The notes: a model not told the origin generated them from the letters alone. A DNA stretch of 64,000 nucleotides from Billgrantia montanilacus (GCF_003336675.1 NZ_QPII01000004.1:124001-188000), one strand, 5' to 3'. Shown: positions 16,390-26,114, counted from the stretch's first letter. Translations and numbers: made by a program.

Positions 16390-17806
16390 CCCGACTCTGC
16401 GCAACCTGCTGCTGTTGCCGCTTACTCTCGTGCTGGCCGCCTGCGCGGTGGGTCCCGACTACCGCACGCCGGAGCTGCCAGAACCGCAGGCGCTGTCGCG
16501 TGCCGAACCGGGGCTGGTCACCACGGAAGCCGTCGAGCGGGAGTTCTGGCGCAGCTTCGACGACGCGCTGCTGAGCGAGCTGGTCGAGGAAGCCTTCGAC
16601 GCCAATCACGACCTGCGCATCGCCCTGGCCCGTCACGACCGCAGCCTGGCACTGCTGCGCCAGTCGCGCCGCGACCTGGCGCCCAGCGTCACCGCCCAGG
16701 CCGGCGCCGGCCATCAGCGTGCCAGCGCCGACCAAATGCCGCAGGCGACGCGCTCGCAGCGTGACTTCGAGAGTTATGACGCCGGCGTCGCCGCGCTGTG
16801 GGAACTCGATTTCTTCGGCCGTGTGCGGCGCGCCGTGGAGACCCAACAGGCCGAAGCGGAGGCCTCGGCCGCCGATGTTCGCGCCATGCAGGTGGTGGTG
16901 GTCGGTGAGCTGGTCGACCAGTACGTGCGCCTGCGCGGCTTGCAGGAGCAACTGCGCGTAGCCCAGGCCAACGCCGAGAATCAGCGTGAGTCACTGGCGC
17001 TGGTGGACGCACGGCTGGAGGCGGGACGCGGCACCGAGTTCGACAGCGTGCGCGCCCGGGCGCAGCTCGAGAGCACGCTCTCGCGTATTCCCGCGCTGGA
17101 AGGCGAGATCGCGGCCATCACCCATCGCCTGGCGGTACTGACCGGTCGCGAGCCAGGCGCGCTTGTCGCTCGGCTGGAAGCGCCGGCACCACTGCCGGCA
17201 CTGCACGAGCGGGTGGCGGTCGGCTTGCCCGGAGAGCTGCTCCGCCGCCGTCCGGATATCGCTGCGGCGGAGCGGCGCCTGCACGCCGCCACCGCCAGCA
17301 TCGGCGTGGCCACCGCCGACCTCTACCCACGCTTCACCCTGAACGGGCTACTGGGCACCCAGGCCGCCAGCACTGGCGACCTGTTTGGCCGCGACAGCGA
17401 GACCCGTCTGGTGGCGCTGGGGGTGGACTGGTCGTTCCTCGACAGTGGCCGGGTGCGGGCGCGCATGGCCGCCGCCGATGCCGACGCCGAGGCCAACCTG
17501 GCACGCTACGAGCAGACCGTGCTGCAGGCGCTGGAGGAGACAGAGACGGCGCTCGCCCGTTATACCCAGTCGCTGCGCGAGCGCGAACATCTCGAGGCGG
17601 CTGCCGAAGCTAGCGCCGAGGCGGCCCGGCAGGCGCGGGTGCGTTTCGAGGTGGGCGTCATCGACTTCCTCGAGGTGATCGACGCCGAGCGTTCGCTTCT
17701 GGAAGCCGAGGACAGCCTGGCACGTAGCCATACGCGTTCGGCCACGGCGCTGGTGGGGCTCTATCGAGCGCTGGCGGGTGGATGGTCCCTGCGCGAGTCG
17801 GCCTGA
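16382..17806 (+). CDS. Outer-membrane efflux channel lipoprotein (NodT/OprM family)
   Basis: A 474-residue TolC-like channel with GGAGGG upstream and a start overlapping the permease stop by 8 bp. The signal peptide ends in LAAC, giving lipidated Cys21 followed by AVGPDYRTP, the typical N-terminus of the OprM/NodT group. Two repeated OEP coiled-coil domains follow (about 60-250 and 265-465). It completes the tripartite pump with the adaptor and permease. A hairpin lies 20 bp beyond its stop. Confidence 0.92.
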   Translation: MHNPTLRNLLLLPLTLVLAACAVGPDYRTPELPEPQALSRAEPGLVTTEAVEREFWRSFDDALLSELVEEAFDANHDLRIALARHDRSLALLRQSRRDLAPSVTAQAGAGHQRASADQMPQATRSQRDFESYDAGVAALWELDFFGRVRRAVETQQAEAEASAADVRAMQVVVVGELVDQYVRLRGLQEQLRVAQANAENQRESLALVDARLEAGRGTEFDSVRARAQLESTLSRIPALEGEIAAITHRLAVLTGREPGALVARLEAPAPLPALHERVAVGLPGELLRRRPDIAAAERRLHAATASIGVATADLYPRFTLNGLLGTQAASTGDLFGRDSETRLVALGVDWSFLDSGRVRARMAAADADAEANLARYEQTVLQALEETETALARYTQSLREREHLEAAAEASAEAARQARVRFEVGVIDFLEVIDAERSLLEAEDSLARSHTRSATALVGLYRALAGGWSLRESA

Positions 17807-17825
17807 GGCTCCGGCGGGACTTCGT

Positions 17826-17858
17826 GGTCTGGCCAGGGGAGAAGCCCCCGGCTAGACC
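17826..17858. terminator. Hairpin between convergent genes
   Basis: GGTCTGGCCAGGGG and CCCCCGGCTAGACC form a 14-bp stem with two mismatches around a 5-nt loop. It lies in the 54 bp between the convergent efflux channel and chemoreceptor genes. There is no clear T-run, so it is a probable bidirectional transcript end stabiliser rather than a proven intrinsic terminator. Confidence 0.5.
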
Positions 17859-17860
17859 AA

Positions 17861-19384
17861 TCATGACACCAGTGCGGGAGCATGGAAGGAGGCGGAAGAG
17901 GGCGCCTGACCTGCTGGCTGATCGCGCTTTGCCGTGGTTAGCTGGGTATTGCTTTCGTAGAACGTGAACTCGTTGATGGAGGTCATGAGCGAAGTCGCCA
18001 CTTGTGCCAGATGCTCGGCTAATTGATGGGCATCTTCCAGTGAGTGCGCAGAGTGTTGGATCGAAGACTGCATTTCATTGACGCTAGCGTCGAGATCTTC
18101 GATGCCGAGGTGTTGCTGAGAGGTGGCGTGGTCGATCTCGGCGAGGCGTGATGCGACCTCCCTGAACGTTTCCATGACCTGCTGCATGGTCTGGTCGACA
18201 TCCTGGGTCTGTTGCACGCTGCTGCGTACGCCCGCTTCGGTCTGTTGTACGCGCTCTCGGATCCTGCCGGCAGTGTCGCTGGTTCGCTGTGCCAGTGTGC
18301 GAACCTCACTTGCCACCACGGCAAAACCGCGTCCGTGCTCACCGGCCCGCGCGGCCTCAACAGAGGCATTCAGCGCCAACAGGTTGGTCTGGAAAGTAAT
18401 GTTGTCGATCTCCCCCAGCAGGCTGGAAATGTTTCTGGCATTTTCCTCCAGTAGTTGCATCGCGTCGCGCAGCGAGGCGACCTTTGCTCCACCGCTCTTG
18501 GCAGCGAGTTCGGCCTCGCTAGCCAGGTGTCTGGCCAGCGAGGCTTTTTCGGCACTCTCACGGGTCGTCGCTGCCATCTCCGTGGCGGCAGCGGAAACGC
18601 GCTCTACCTGTGCGGTATTGTGACTCGCCTGGCTGCGCACGCTGTCGTGAGCCTGAAACAGGCCATCACCCAGCGAATTGACCTGTTTTGCTGCATCGCG
18701 TGCCTTGCGTAAGGTGCCGGTCAACTTCTTTTGCATGTTGCCAATGGCGGCAATGGCGGGCCGCCCCAGCTGTGTGGCGGAAAACGGCATGTCTAGCCGG
18801 CCTTCGCTGGCGGTTTCGGCGAATTCGCAGACCGTCAGGCTGTCGTCCACCATACGACGCAGCTCACGGGCCAGGAAACCCAGCACCACTACCTGGGCCA
18901 CCACTGCGCCGGCATGCATCAGCAAGCAGGCAAACAGGCTGGCTTCTTCCCCGTGGCTGCCAATGCTCTGGTAGAGATGGACATGCCCCCCATATTGCAG
19001 CCAGGTGAAGAGCACATGATGTATCGCGATGACCAGGCCACCGAAAGCAATGACCCGCCAGTCACTATAGAGGATGAGCACCGCCAGCATGATGAAGATA
19101 CTGAAGTGCGCCTCGATCATGCCGCCACTCTGCTCGATCAGAAGCATCGATAAGCCCATGAACAGTGCCGCCTTGGTGAAGCCATTGACGACATGGCCGG
19201 GCAGTTTCCATTGAACCAGCGCAGCCAGCGGGAAAGCCGTCACTGCAAATATCACGGCAATGCCCAGTGTGCCGGTGGCGAGCCCGACTCCTAGACACAG
19301 CAACAGGTGAGCGAAAGCGGGCATCCACATCATCTGATCGGTACGTTGATGATGACGCTGGATGGTAAAGGCTGGCTGAGACAT
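17861..19384 (-). CDS. Methyl-accepting chemotaxis protein with membrane-embedded sensor
   Basis: A 507-residue receptor. The first about 170 residues are a cluster of five or six hydrophobic helices without a periplasmic ligand domain, including the [18 protein letters not shown] and IHHVLF segments. The cytoplasmic part is a long coiled coil with the signalling tip around [20 protein letters not shown], the CheA/CheW contact. There is no HAMP domain that I can recognise and no C-terminal pentapeptide for CheR tethering. It probably senses membrane state, redox or a membrane-soluble ligand; this is inference. It is monocistronic and away from any che cluster. Confidence 0.88.
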   Translation of the reverse strand: MSQPAFTIQRHHQRTDQMMWMPAFAHLLLCLGVGLATGTLGIAVIFAVTAFPLAALVQWKLPGHVVNGFTKAALFMGLSMLLIEQSGGMIEAHFSIFIMLAVLILYSDWRVIAFGGLVIAIHHVLFTWLQYGGHVHLYQSIGSHGEEASLFACLLMHAGAVVAQVVVLGFLARELRRMVDDSLTVCEFAETASEGRLDMPFSATQLGRPAIAAIGNMQKKLTGTLRKARDAAKQVNSLGDGLFQAHDSVRSQASHNTAQVERVSAAATEMAATTRESAEKASLARHLASEAELAAKSGGAKVASLRDAMQLLEENARNISSLLGEIDNITFQTNLLALNASVEAARAGEHGRGFAVVASEVRTLAQRTSDTAGRIRERVQQTEAGVRSSVQQTQDVDQTMQQVMETFREVASRLAEIDHATSQQHLGIEDLDASVNEMQSSIQHSAHSLEDAHQLAEHLAQVATSLMTSINEFTFYESNTQLTTAKRDQPAGQAPSSASFHAPALVS

Positions 19385-19640
19385 CTGAGTCCCTCTAGCG
19401 GTGCGAGTCAGTATTAGCGATTCATTGTATTCAAGGATTTTTGCGTATAATCTTTGTACAATGATGCGTTAACTTCTCTATCGGCCTGGACGGCCTCAAC
19501 TTTAGTGCTGCGGAACCAGCAGAAGTGGGTTCCGTAGAAGAAGTGTTCCAGGACGCGGGTCTTTCTCGCCTTACGGGAGGCCGATTTCGTTATTCGCTGC
19601 CACAATGGCTCGGAACCCCCTGCGAAAGAGAGTTGCCTCG

Positions 19641-20237
19641 ATGCGCCGTTACAGAACAAGGACCCTCGCCTCGTTGCCCGTGATCATGGCTATGGTGGTG
19701 CTTCTTCTCCTGGCTGGCTGCCAGACCCAGCCGCCGGAGCCGCCTGACGAGGACAAGCTGGCTATCGACCATATGCTGCAATTGATCGATGAGCGGCTCG
19801 ACGTGGCGCCTATCGTGGCGCAATCGAAATGGAATTCCGGCGCTGCCATCGAGGCCCCGGAGCGAGAGGCCCAGATACTCGATCAGGTAGAGGAGGATGC
19901 GGCGACTGCCGGCGTCGACGAAACCTTTGCCCGGGCTTTCTTCGACAAGCAGTTCTCCGCCAGCAAGCAGATACAGCGGCGGCTGCACCATCAGTGGCTC
20001 CAGGAGGGCCGGCCGCCGTTCGCCGACCCGCCCGACCTGGCCGAGGAGGTCCGGCCGGTGCTCGACCGCCTGACACCGCAGCTGATCGAGGCACTGGCCG
20101 ACATGCAGCGCATCGCCGAGGTCGACGGTGCGGGGCGCTACCTAGAGCGGCGGGCCGCGGAGCTGGTTCAGGACGACTTCGATGGTGAGCCGCGTCAGGT
20201 GGCCATTCAGCCGCTGTTGGAGCGGATGGCACCGTGA
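19641..20237 (+). CDS. Periplasmic chorismate mutase, AroQ gamma type, predicted lipoprotein
   Basis: A 198-residue protein starting at 19641 with GAGAG upstream. The signal sequence ends LLLAGC, giving lipidated Cys27. The mature part has the AroQ pattern: LIDERLDVAPIVAQSKW, EAPEREAQIL and FFDKQFSASKQIQ, with Arg, Lys, Glu and Gln at the expected active-site places, and an extended helical C-terminus as in secreted AroQ-gamma enzymes. It would convert chorismate to prephenate outside the cytoplasm. Exported AroQ-gamma enzymes are usually soluble, so a lipobox is unusual. Neighbours give no pathway context. Confidence 0.75.
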   Translation: MRRYRTRTLASLPVIMAMVVLLLLAGCQTQPPEPPDEDKLAIDHMLQLIDERLDVAPIVAQSKWNSGAAIEAPEREAQILDQVEEDAATAGVDETFARAFFDKQFSASKQIQRRLHHQWLQEGRPPFADPPDLAEEVRPVLDRLTPQLIEALADMQRIAEVDGAGRYLERRAAELVQDDFDGEPRQVAIQPLLERMAP

Positions 20238-20259
20238 AGTCGGCAAGGCATGGGGCGTC

Positions 20260-21024
20260 TCACAGCTGCCAGAAATCGGGATGCCCCGCCTTGAGCATGC
20301 CCTGCTCGTCCCAGTCGTCCCAGCCGGCGAAGGAGATCGGCGCCTCATTGTCGAGCCCTTCCAGCCGTTGCGCCCAGGCCGCCTTCTCGGCCTCCAGGCG
20401 CTGGCGGAATGTCGCCTCTGCTTCGTAGCTCAGTCCGCCGCCCTGAACGCCGTAGGTGACCTGGGGCGGCAGTACGCTGACGCCGAGGTAGTAGAGTGAA
20501 TAGTGGATCGGCCACAGCAGCGCCACAATATGGCCGCTGCGACCGTGTCGGGTGAAGGTGGGCGCCGGGGCGCCGGTGGTCACCGAGAGCATCACCCGCT
20601 TCTCCGGAAAGCGCCCGCGGTCGTAGCGCATCCGGCCGGAGTAGAGCCCGCCGTAGACGAACACCCGGTCGAACCAGCCCTTGAGCATCGCCGGCTGGGC
20701 GTGCCACCACAGCGGGAATTGCAGGATCACCAGGTCGGCTCGCTCGAGCCGCTCGATCTCGCGCTGCACGTCGGCGGGCAGGGTGCCGCTCTCGAAGGCG
20801 TGGCGCTGCTCGGTGAGCGGAAAGAAGGTGGCGAGCTCGGCCCGCTCGGGGTAGTGCGCTGCTCCCTCCACCGGATCGAAGCCTTCGGCGTGGAGGTCCG
20901 AGACCTCGAGGCTGTAACCCTGGCGTTGCAAGGTCTTGACGGCAACATCTTTCATGGCGCCATTGAAGGAGTGGGGTTCGGGGTGGCAGAACACGATCAG
21001 GGCTTGTGGGTGGGGACGACTCAT
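20260..21024 (-). CDS. NAD(P)H:quinone oxidoreductase, flavodoxin fold
   Basis: A 254-residue protein of the NQO1/MdaB/KefF family. The N-terminal ALIVFCHPEPHSFNGA is the FMN/FAD phosphate-binding region, FPLWWHAQPAMLKGWFDRVF the flavin ring region, and SVTTGAPAPTFTRHGRSG a further cofactor loop. Two-electron quinone reduction is the likely reaction. It is divergent from a LysR gene only 94 bp away, the usual layout for a regulator controlling its neighbouring oxidoreductase. Confidence 0.88.
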   Translation of the reverse strand: MSRPHPQALIVFCHPEPHSFNGAMKDVAVKTLQRQGYSLEVSDLHAEGFDPVEGAAHYPERAELATFFPLTEQRHAFESGTLPADVQREIERLERADLVILQFPLWWHAQPAMLKGWFDRVFVYGGLYSGRMRYDRGRFPEKRVMLSVTTGAPAPTFTRHGRSGHIVALLWPIHYSLYYLGVSVLPPQVTYGVQGGGLSYEAEATFRQRLEAEKAAWAQRLEGLDNEAPISFAGWDDWDEQGMLKAGHPDFWQL

Positions 21025-21118
21025 TACAGGGCTCCGGTTCGTTGGCTACGGTGCATGCCCTCAGGCTATGCTGTACGAAAACGAACTAAAATTACCCAGA
21101 AATGACAATGAATCTTGC

Positions 21119-22018
21119 ATGAATGAACAGGCTTTGCACTGGGACGACCTGCGCGTGGTACAGGCCATTGCCGAGGCGGGTTCGCTCTCGGGCGCCGGGC
21201 GGCGCCTGGGGGCCAGCCACGCCACGGTGTTCCGTCGGCTGAATGCCATCGAGAAGCGCCTGGGCGTGGCGCTGTTCGAGCGCTCGCGTACGGGTTATAC
21301 GCCCACGGCGGCGGGGGAGGACCTGGCGGCTACAGCCGCCCGTGTGGCGGCGGAGGTGCACGGCGCCGAGCGGCGCGTGGCGGGGCGCGACCTGCGTCTC
21401 TCCGGCAGCATTCGAGTGACCACTACGGACACGCTGCTGATGGGACTGCTGTCGCCGATCTTCGCCGATTTCCAGCGTACTCATCCCGAGATCACCCTCG
21501 AGATCGCGGTCTCCAACCAGCTGTTCAATCTCTCCCACAGGGATGCCGATGTGGCGGTGCGGCCCTCGTTGTCGCCGCCCGAGCACCTGGTGGGGCGGCG
21601 GGTCGGCTCCATTGCCCAGGCGGTCTATGCCCGCGCCGATAACGACAGCGATGCCTGGGTTGGGCCGGATCGCCACCTGGGCTATGCTGCGCTCGATGCG
21701 TGGATGGCCGAAAACGGCGCGAACGAGCGCTGCCGCTACCGTGTCGACACCATGTTCGGCATGCTGGCCGCCGCCCGCGACGGGCTGGGCCGCGCCGTGC
21801 TGCCCTGCTACCTGGCTGACGCTGAGCCGGCGCTTACGCGCCTCGGTGAGCCGATTCCCGAACTCGCCACCGACCTGTGGCTGCTGACCCACCCCGACCT
21901 GCGCCGGGTGGCGCGCATTCGGGCCTTCATGGCTTTCGTGGCGGAGGCCGTAATCACATGCGCATCCTGCCTGGCGGGCCAGCCGGCCAGCCGAGCTCAC
22001 TCCTCGGGCAGGGCATAG
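21119..22018 (+). CDS. LysR family regulator, divergent from the quinone oxidoreductase
   Basis: A 299-residue LysR protein starting MNEQALHWDDLRVVQAIAE. The helix-turn-helix is GSLSGAGRRLGASHATVFRR, and the effector domain follows from about residue 90. Divergent orientation suggests it regulates the NAD(P)H:quinone oxidoreductase gene at 20260-21024. A second in-frame-unlike ATG 4 nt downstream (21123) is out of frame. The 3' end overlaps the convergent dehydrogenase gene by 22 bp. Confidence 0.85.
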   Translation: MNEQALHWDDLRVVQAIAEAGSLSGAGRRLGASHATVFRRLNAIEKRLGVALFERSRTGYTPTAAGEDLAATAARVAAEVHGAERRVAGRDLRLSGSIRVTTTDTLLMGLLSPIFADFQRTHPEITLEIAVSNQLFNLSHRDADVAVRPSLSPPEHLVGRRVGSIAQAVYARADNDSDAWVGPDRHLGYAALDAWMAENGANERCRYRVDTMFGMLAAARDGLGRAVLPCYLADAEPALTRLGEPIPELATDLWLLTHPDLRRVARIRAFMAFVAEAVITCASCLAGQPASRAHSSGRA

Positions 22019-24435
22019 GCCATCACGCTGTCGCCCAGGCTGGTCTCGGCCTGAAAGGCGCCGCCCGCGGCGATCACCACGTACTGGCGCCCCTCGTGCA
22101 TGTAAGTCATCGGTGTCGCCTGGCCGCCTGCAGGCAGGCGTGCCTCCCACAGCATGTCGCCGGTGGTGTTATCGAAACCGCGAATATAGTCATCCATGGT
22201 GGCGCCGATAAAGGTCACACCGCCCGCGGTCGTGACCGGACCGGCGCTGGTGGGCGCCCCCACGGTCATCTTCATGCGTGAGGGGATACCCCAGGGGCCC
22301 TGGTCGAAGCTGGTGCCGATCGGGCGCGACCAGACCAGTTCGCCGGTGGCGAGGTTGGTGGCGCTGATAAAGCCCCAGGGCGGGGCAGCGCAGGGCATGT
22401 CCAGCGGCGAAAGCCAGGCGCCGCGCTCGGCCGCTACCGGCGCGCCGAGCATGGGTTGCGCTTCCTGATCGATATAGCTGGCATCGACTTCACCGATCGG
22501 CGCGATGTTCTCCATTTCGTCGGCTTCCTCGCGGGGATAGAGCACCACCCGCGACGGCATGCGATTGTTATTGACGATCATCATGTCGTTCTCGAGATCG
22601 AAGGCGGCGCTACCCCAGTTGATCCCGCCGAGAATACCCGGAAATTGCAGCATTCCGCCGGGATGGTCGAGGGTCGGTGGGGTGAACATGCCTTCGTAGC
22701 GCATGCGCTCGAACTGGATTCGGCAGTAGAGATGGTCGATCGGTGTGGTACCCCAGGTGTACGCGCCGGTAAAGTGCTCGACCTCACGGCCCGGTAGTGA
22801 GCCGAAGTCGGGCAAGCCTGGCGAGAAGCGTTGCTGCTCCGCCGTCCAGTCGCCTTCGATGGTTCCCTGGGGCACCGGGCGCTCCTCAATGGGTAGCAAG
22901 GACTCTCCGGTGGCCCGGTCGAGGACGAACACCTGCCCGTACTTGGTCGCCTGGATCACGGCGGGGCGTGACCCGTCGGCAGTGGGGAGGTCGATCAGTG
23001 CAGGCTGAGCACCCAGGTCGTAGTCCCACAGGTCGTGCAGCACCGTGGTGAACTTCCAGCGCACTTCGCCGCTGTCGGCCTCCACCGCTACCAGCGTGGC
23101 GGTGAATTCGTCCTCCTCGGGGCGGCGATCGCCGCCGTACTGGTCATTGGTGGGATTGCCGGTGGGCAGATAGACCAGTCCCAATTCCTCGTCGGCCGAG
23201 ATCGCCGTCCAGACGTTGGGTGTGCCGCGGGGATAGACCTCGTCCTCCGGCGGCTGCTGGTCAGGGGTGGTCCATACCGCGTCCCAGGTCCACTGCCATT
23301 CACCGGTGATGGCATCGTAGGCACGCACGGCGCCGGAAGGCGCATCGCGGCGCTGGTTGTCGGTAACCTGATGGCCCACCACCACGATACCGTTCACTAC
23401 GGTAGGGCCGGCGGTGTTGGAGACCAGCCCCAGCGCCTGTGGGTCCATGCGATCGTTAAGATTCACGGTGCCGTCTTCGCCGAACTCGTTACACGGTGAA
23501 CCATTCTCGGCGTCCAGGGCCATCAGGCGGCCATCCAGGGTGCCCAGCAGCAGGCGGTGGGGGCACTCCTCAAGGGGCTCAGGCGCTTCGAAATAGGCCA
23601 CCGAACGGCAGGCAGTCGAGAACACGTGCTCCTGCGCTTCCACCGCCACTTCCGGGTCGAAGTGCCACTGCTGCTCGCCGGTGCCCGGATCGAGGGCGAA
23701 CACCTGGTTGCTCTGAGTGCAGACATAGAGGCTGTTGCCGATCTTCAGCGGCGTATTCTGGAAGGCGTAGGGGGCTGCATCGCTGGGCGGCTTGTCGCCG
23801 GTGTTGAACTCCCAGGCCACCTTCAGCCGATCGGCGTTATGTGGTGTGATCTGGTCGGCCGGCGAGAAGCGCTGGGCCAGGTTGGTGCCGCCGTAGGCAA
23901 TCCAGTCGGTGTCGTCCGGGGCTCTCTGTTGACGGATCTCCTCGGCGGCTACCGTCGTGGGAGCATCAGGGCCGGAGTCGAAAACGAGCCACAGCACGGA
24001 CCCAATGTAGCCGGCGATGATCAGCACGCCGAGCAACGGGCCGGCATAGGGCAGGGTGGGCTGGTAATAGCCGCGGCGGTACAACACGGGCAGCAGCAAC
24101 AGGGCGATGGCCAGCAGGACGGCCATGAACCCGGTACGTGCCATCAGGTCGATGTGCCAGACCGGCATCCAGCCTTTGCTCGCGATCTCCCACAGCGACC
24201 AGATGAAGGTGCCCGCCACGGTTACCGCATAGAGCCACACCCCCGATGGCAAACCAAGCATGAGCATGACGGAAGCCACCAGTGTGGCTATGCCGGCCAG
24301 GAGAAAGTAGATCGTACCGCCGAGATAGAGCAGGTAAGCACCACCCAGCGACATTGCCAGGCCGAGCAGTAGCAGAACGACGGCGAGAACGGTGACGGCC
24401 AAGCCGGCCGCTCCTCGTGAGGAATGCGCATCCAT
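21997..24435 (-). CDS. gcd: Membrane-bound PQQ-dependent dehydrogenase (glucose/quinate/shikimate family)
   Basis: An 812-residue quinoprotein. Five N-terminal membrane helices (about 10-150) are followed by an eight-bladed propeller with tryptophan-docking repeats such as DPGTGEQQWHFDP, ATGELVWSRP and TGDMLWEARLP. DWIAYGGTNLAQRFSPADQI begins the catalytic part and HDLWDYD is the conserved active-site Asp region. It oxidises an aldose or polyol in the periplasm and passes electrons to ubiquinone. The subgroup also contains quinate/shikimate dehydrogenases, so glucose is not certain. No PQQ synthesis gene is present in the window. Confidence 0.88.
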   Translation of the reverse strand: MDAHSSRGAAGLAVTVLAVVLLLLGLAMSLGGAYLLYLGGTIYFLLAGIATLVASVMLMLGLPSGVWLYAVTVAGTFIWSLWEIASKGWMPVWHIDLMARTGFMAVLLAIALLLLPVLYRRGYYQPTLPYAGPLLGVLIIAGYIGSVLWLVFDSGPDAPTTVAAEEIRQQRAPDDTDWIAYGGTNLAQRFSPADQITPHNADRLKVAWEFNTGDKPPSDAAPYAFQNTPLKIGNSLYVCTQSNQVFALDPGTGEQQWHFDPEVAVEAQEHVFSTACRSVAYFEAPEPLEECPHRLLLGTLDGRLMALDAENGSPCNEFGEDGTVNLNDRMDPQALGLVSNTAGPTVVNGIVVVGHQVTDNQRRDAPSGAVRAYDAITGEWQWTWDAVWTTPDQQPPEDEVYPRGTPNVWTAISADEELGLVYLPTGNPTNDQYGGDRRPEEDEFTATLVAVEADSGEVRWKFTTVLHDLWDYDLGAQPALIDLPTADGSRPAVIQATKYGQVFVLDRATGESLLPIEERPVPQGTIEGDWTAEQQRFSPGLPDFGSLPGREVEHFTGAYTWGTTPIDHLYCRIQFERMRYEGMFTPPTLDHPGGMLQFPGILGGINWGSAAFDLENDMMIVNNNRMPSRVVLYPREEADEMENIAPIGEVDASYIDQEAQPMLGAPVAAERGAWLSPLDMPCAAPPWGFISATNLATGELVWSRPIGTSFDQGPWGIPSRMKMTVGAPTSAGPVTTAGGVTFIGATMDDYIRGFDNTTGDMLWEARLPAGGQATPMTYMHEGRQYVVIAAGGAFQAETSLGDSVMAYALPEE

Positions 24436-24504
24436 GGCAATACCTGTGATCAGGGGCGTAAGGATTCTGTTCCACTTAGTAACAGAACTCTTATCTACAC
24501 TAGG

Positions 24505-24757
24505 TCACCAGGCAGAGGAGGCCAAGGATGTATTGAAATAGCGCCCCGGGCTGGCCCCGAGGCTGCGACGAAAGGCGGCGATGAAGGCGCTCGGCGATTC
24601 GTAGCCGACCTCCTGGGACACGACCGTGACCGAACGCCCTGCCGCCAGCATAGGCAGGGCGGCGAGCAGTCTGGCCTGCTGTCGCCAGGCGGCGAAGCCC
24701 ATACCCGTCTGTGCCTGGAAGCGCCGTGCCAGGGTACGTGGCGAGGCGCCTACCTCC
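24505..24757 (-). pseudogene. Truncated AraC-type regulator, C-terminal DNA-binding domain only
   Basis: About 84 residues corresponding to most of an AraC helix-turn-helix pair: GASPRTLARRFQAQTGMGF is the first motif and VSQEVGYESPSAFIAAFRRS the second. The whole effector domain and the start of the first helix are missing, and no ATG is available. Its broken 5' side abuts an AadA-like fragment on the opposite strand. It probably arose by a deletion that removed the divergent promoter region and the 5' halves of both genes. Confidence 0.75.
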
Positions 24758-24937
24758 AAGGATGTGGCCGCTGCCTGGGCGCTGGAGCGCCTGCCCCCGG
24801 AGCTCCAGGCCGAGATGGCGCTGGCGCGGCGCGGCTATCTTGAAGGGAGCAGTCTCGAAGGAGGCGGTGACGACTGGACGCTGCGCATGCCGCAGTTGGA
24901 AGCGCTGGCGGGTTTCATGCAGCGAGCCATTGCTTGA
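24755..24937 (+). pseudogene. C-terminal fragment of an AadA-like aminoglycoside nucleotidyltransferase
   Basis: The frame SKDVAAAWALERLPPEL, then ARRGYLEG and QLEALAGFMQ to a TGA, matches the C-terminal domain of AadA-type streptomycin/spectinomycin adenylyltransferases (AadA1 has a similar PKDVAADWAMERLP segment). The N-terminal catalytic nucleotidyltransferase domain is absent, and upstream codons in the same frame are antisense to the AraC fragment. It is non-functional as an enzyme. No integron integrase or attC site was seen nearby, so a chromosomal origin of the ancestor is more likely than a cassette. Confidence 0.65.
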
Positions 24938-25003
24938 CCTGTCGCCGGCATGTTGCGCTAGTCTCTTAGCACGCTCATTTTTAGGATCAAGAAGGAGTAC
25001 GCC

Positions 25004-26011
25004 ATGAAGGTTGTGACATTAGGCAGTGGTGGTGGGTTGGACCAGCTGCAAGTCGTCGAGCGCGAGGCGCCCGGCGAGCCGGGGCCGGGTGAGATCCGCG
25101 TGCGGGTGAAAGCAAGCTCGCTCAACTTCCACGACTACGGTGTGGTATCCGGCATGATCCCCACCGAGGACGGTCGCATCCCCATGTCGGATGGGGCCGG
25201 CGTGGTCGAGGCGGTCGGCGAAGGTGTCGATGAGTTCGCCGTGGGCGATGCGGTCGTCTCCACCTTCTTTCCCTACTGGCTCGACGGCCCGGCGCGGGTC
25301 GGCGATTTCAAGACCACACCCGGCGACGGCGTCGACGGCTATGCCCGTGAGCGGGTGATCCATCCAACAACCTGGTTCACCCATGCGCCGAAGGGCTACA
25401 GCCACGAAGAGGCCGCCACCCTGACCACTGCGGGGCTTACCGCCTGGCGTGCGCTGGTGGTAGACGGCAACCTCAAGGCGGGCGATACGGTGCTCACCCT
25501 GGGCACCGGCGGCGTTTCCATCTTCGCCCTGCAATTCGCCAAGGCCATGGGCGCGCGCGTGATCTCCACGTCTTCCTCGGATGAGAAGATCGAAAAGCTC
25601 AAGGAGCTTGGCGCCGACCACACCCTCAACTACAAGGCGGAGCCTGAGTGGGGCAAGAAGGTGAAGGCACTGACCGGTGGCCGGGGCGTCGACCACGTGA
25701 TCGAGGTCGGCGGCCCCGGCACCCTGCCGCAGTCCATCGATGCCGTGCGCATTGGCGGCCACATTTCGCTGATAGGGGTGCTGACCGGTCGCGGTGGTGA
25801 GATTCCCACGGCCAAGCTGATGGCCAAGCAGGCGCGCCTGCAGGGGCTGATTGTCGGCAGCCGCATCCACCAGCAGGAGATGGTGCGGGGCATCGAGGCC
25901 AGCGGCGTACGCCCGCTCATCGACAGCACCTTCGGGCTTGAGGAGATAGCCGACGCCTTCCGCCACGAGGAGGCAGGTCGCCACTTCGGCAAGATCTGCC
26001 TGTCACTCTAG
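25004..26011 (+). CDS. Zinc-independent MDR family oxidoreductase
   Basis: A 335-residue medium-chain dehydrogenase/reductase with AAGGAG before the ATG. NFHDYGVVSG replaces the usual catalytic Cys-zinc region, and no structural four-Cys lobe is present. The Rossmann motif is LTLGTGGVSIFALQFAKAMG. This points to the quinone oxidoreductase/enoyl-reductase side of the superfamily, probably NADPH-dependent. It stands alone downstream of the AadA fragment. Confidence 0.87.
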   Translation: MKVVTLGSGGGLDQLQVVEREAPGEPGPGEIRVRVKASSLNFHDYGVVSGMIPTEDGRIPMSDGAGVVEAVGEGVDEFAVGDAVVSTFFPYWLDGPARVGDFKTTPGDGVDGYARERVIHPTTWFTHAPKGYSHEEAATLTTAGLTAWRALVVDGNLKAGDTVLTLGTGGVSIFALQFAKAMGARVISTSSSDEKIEKLKELGADHTLNYKAEPEWGKKVKALTGGRGVDHVIEVGGPGTLPQSIDAVRIGGHISLIGVLTGRGGEIPTAKLMAKQARLQGLIVGSRIHQQEMVRGIEASGVRPLIDSTFGLEEIADAFRHEEAGRHFGKICLSL

Positions 26012-26114
26012 TCGGGTGAGGCCGCGGCCAATTGCTGTAGCGCTTCCTGGGTGGCCGCGTCCGCAGGGAAGAACGACTCGATGGCGAGTTCCTCCAGGGT
26101 GATGTCGAGCGATG

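Noticed and set aside
26012..26114. Protein-like C-terminus of about 35 residues after the GrpB stop on the minus strand
   Set aside because: No start codon of its own and no recognised family; could be a remnant but support is too weak for a feature.
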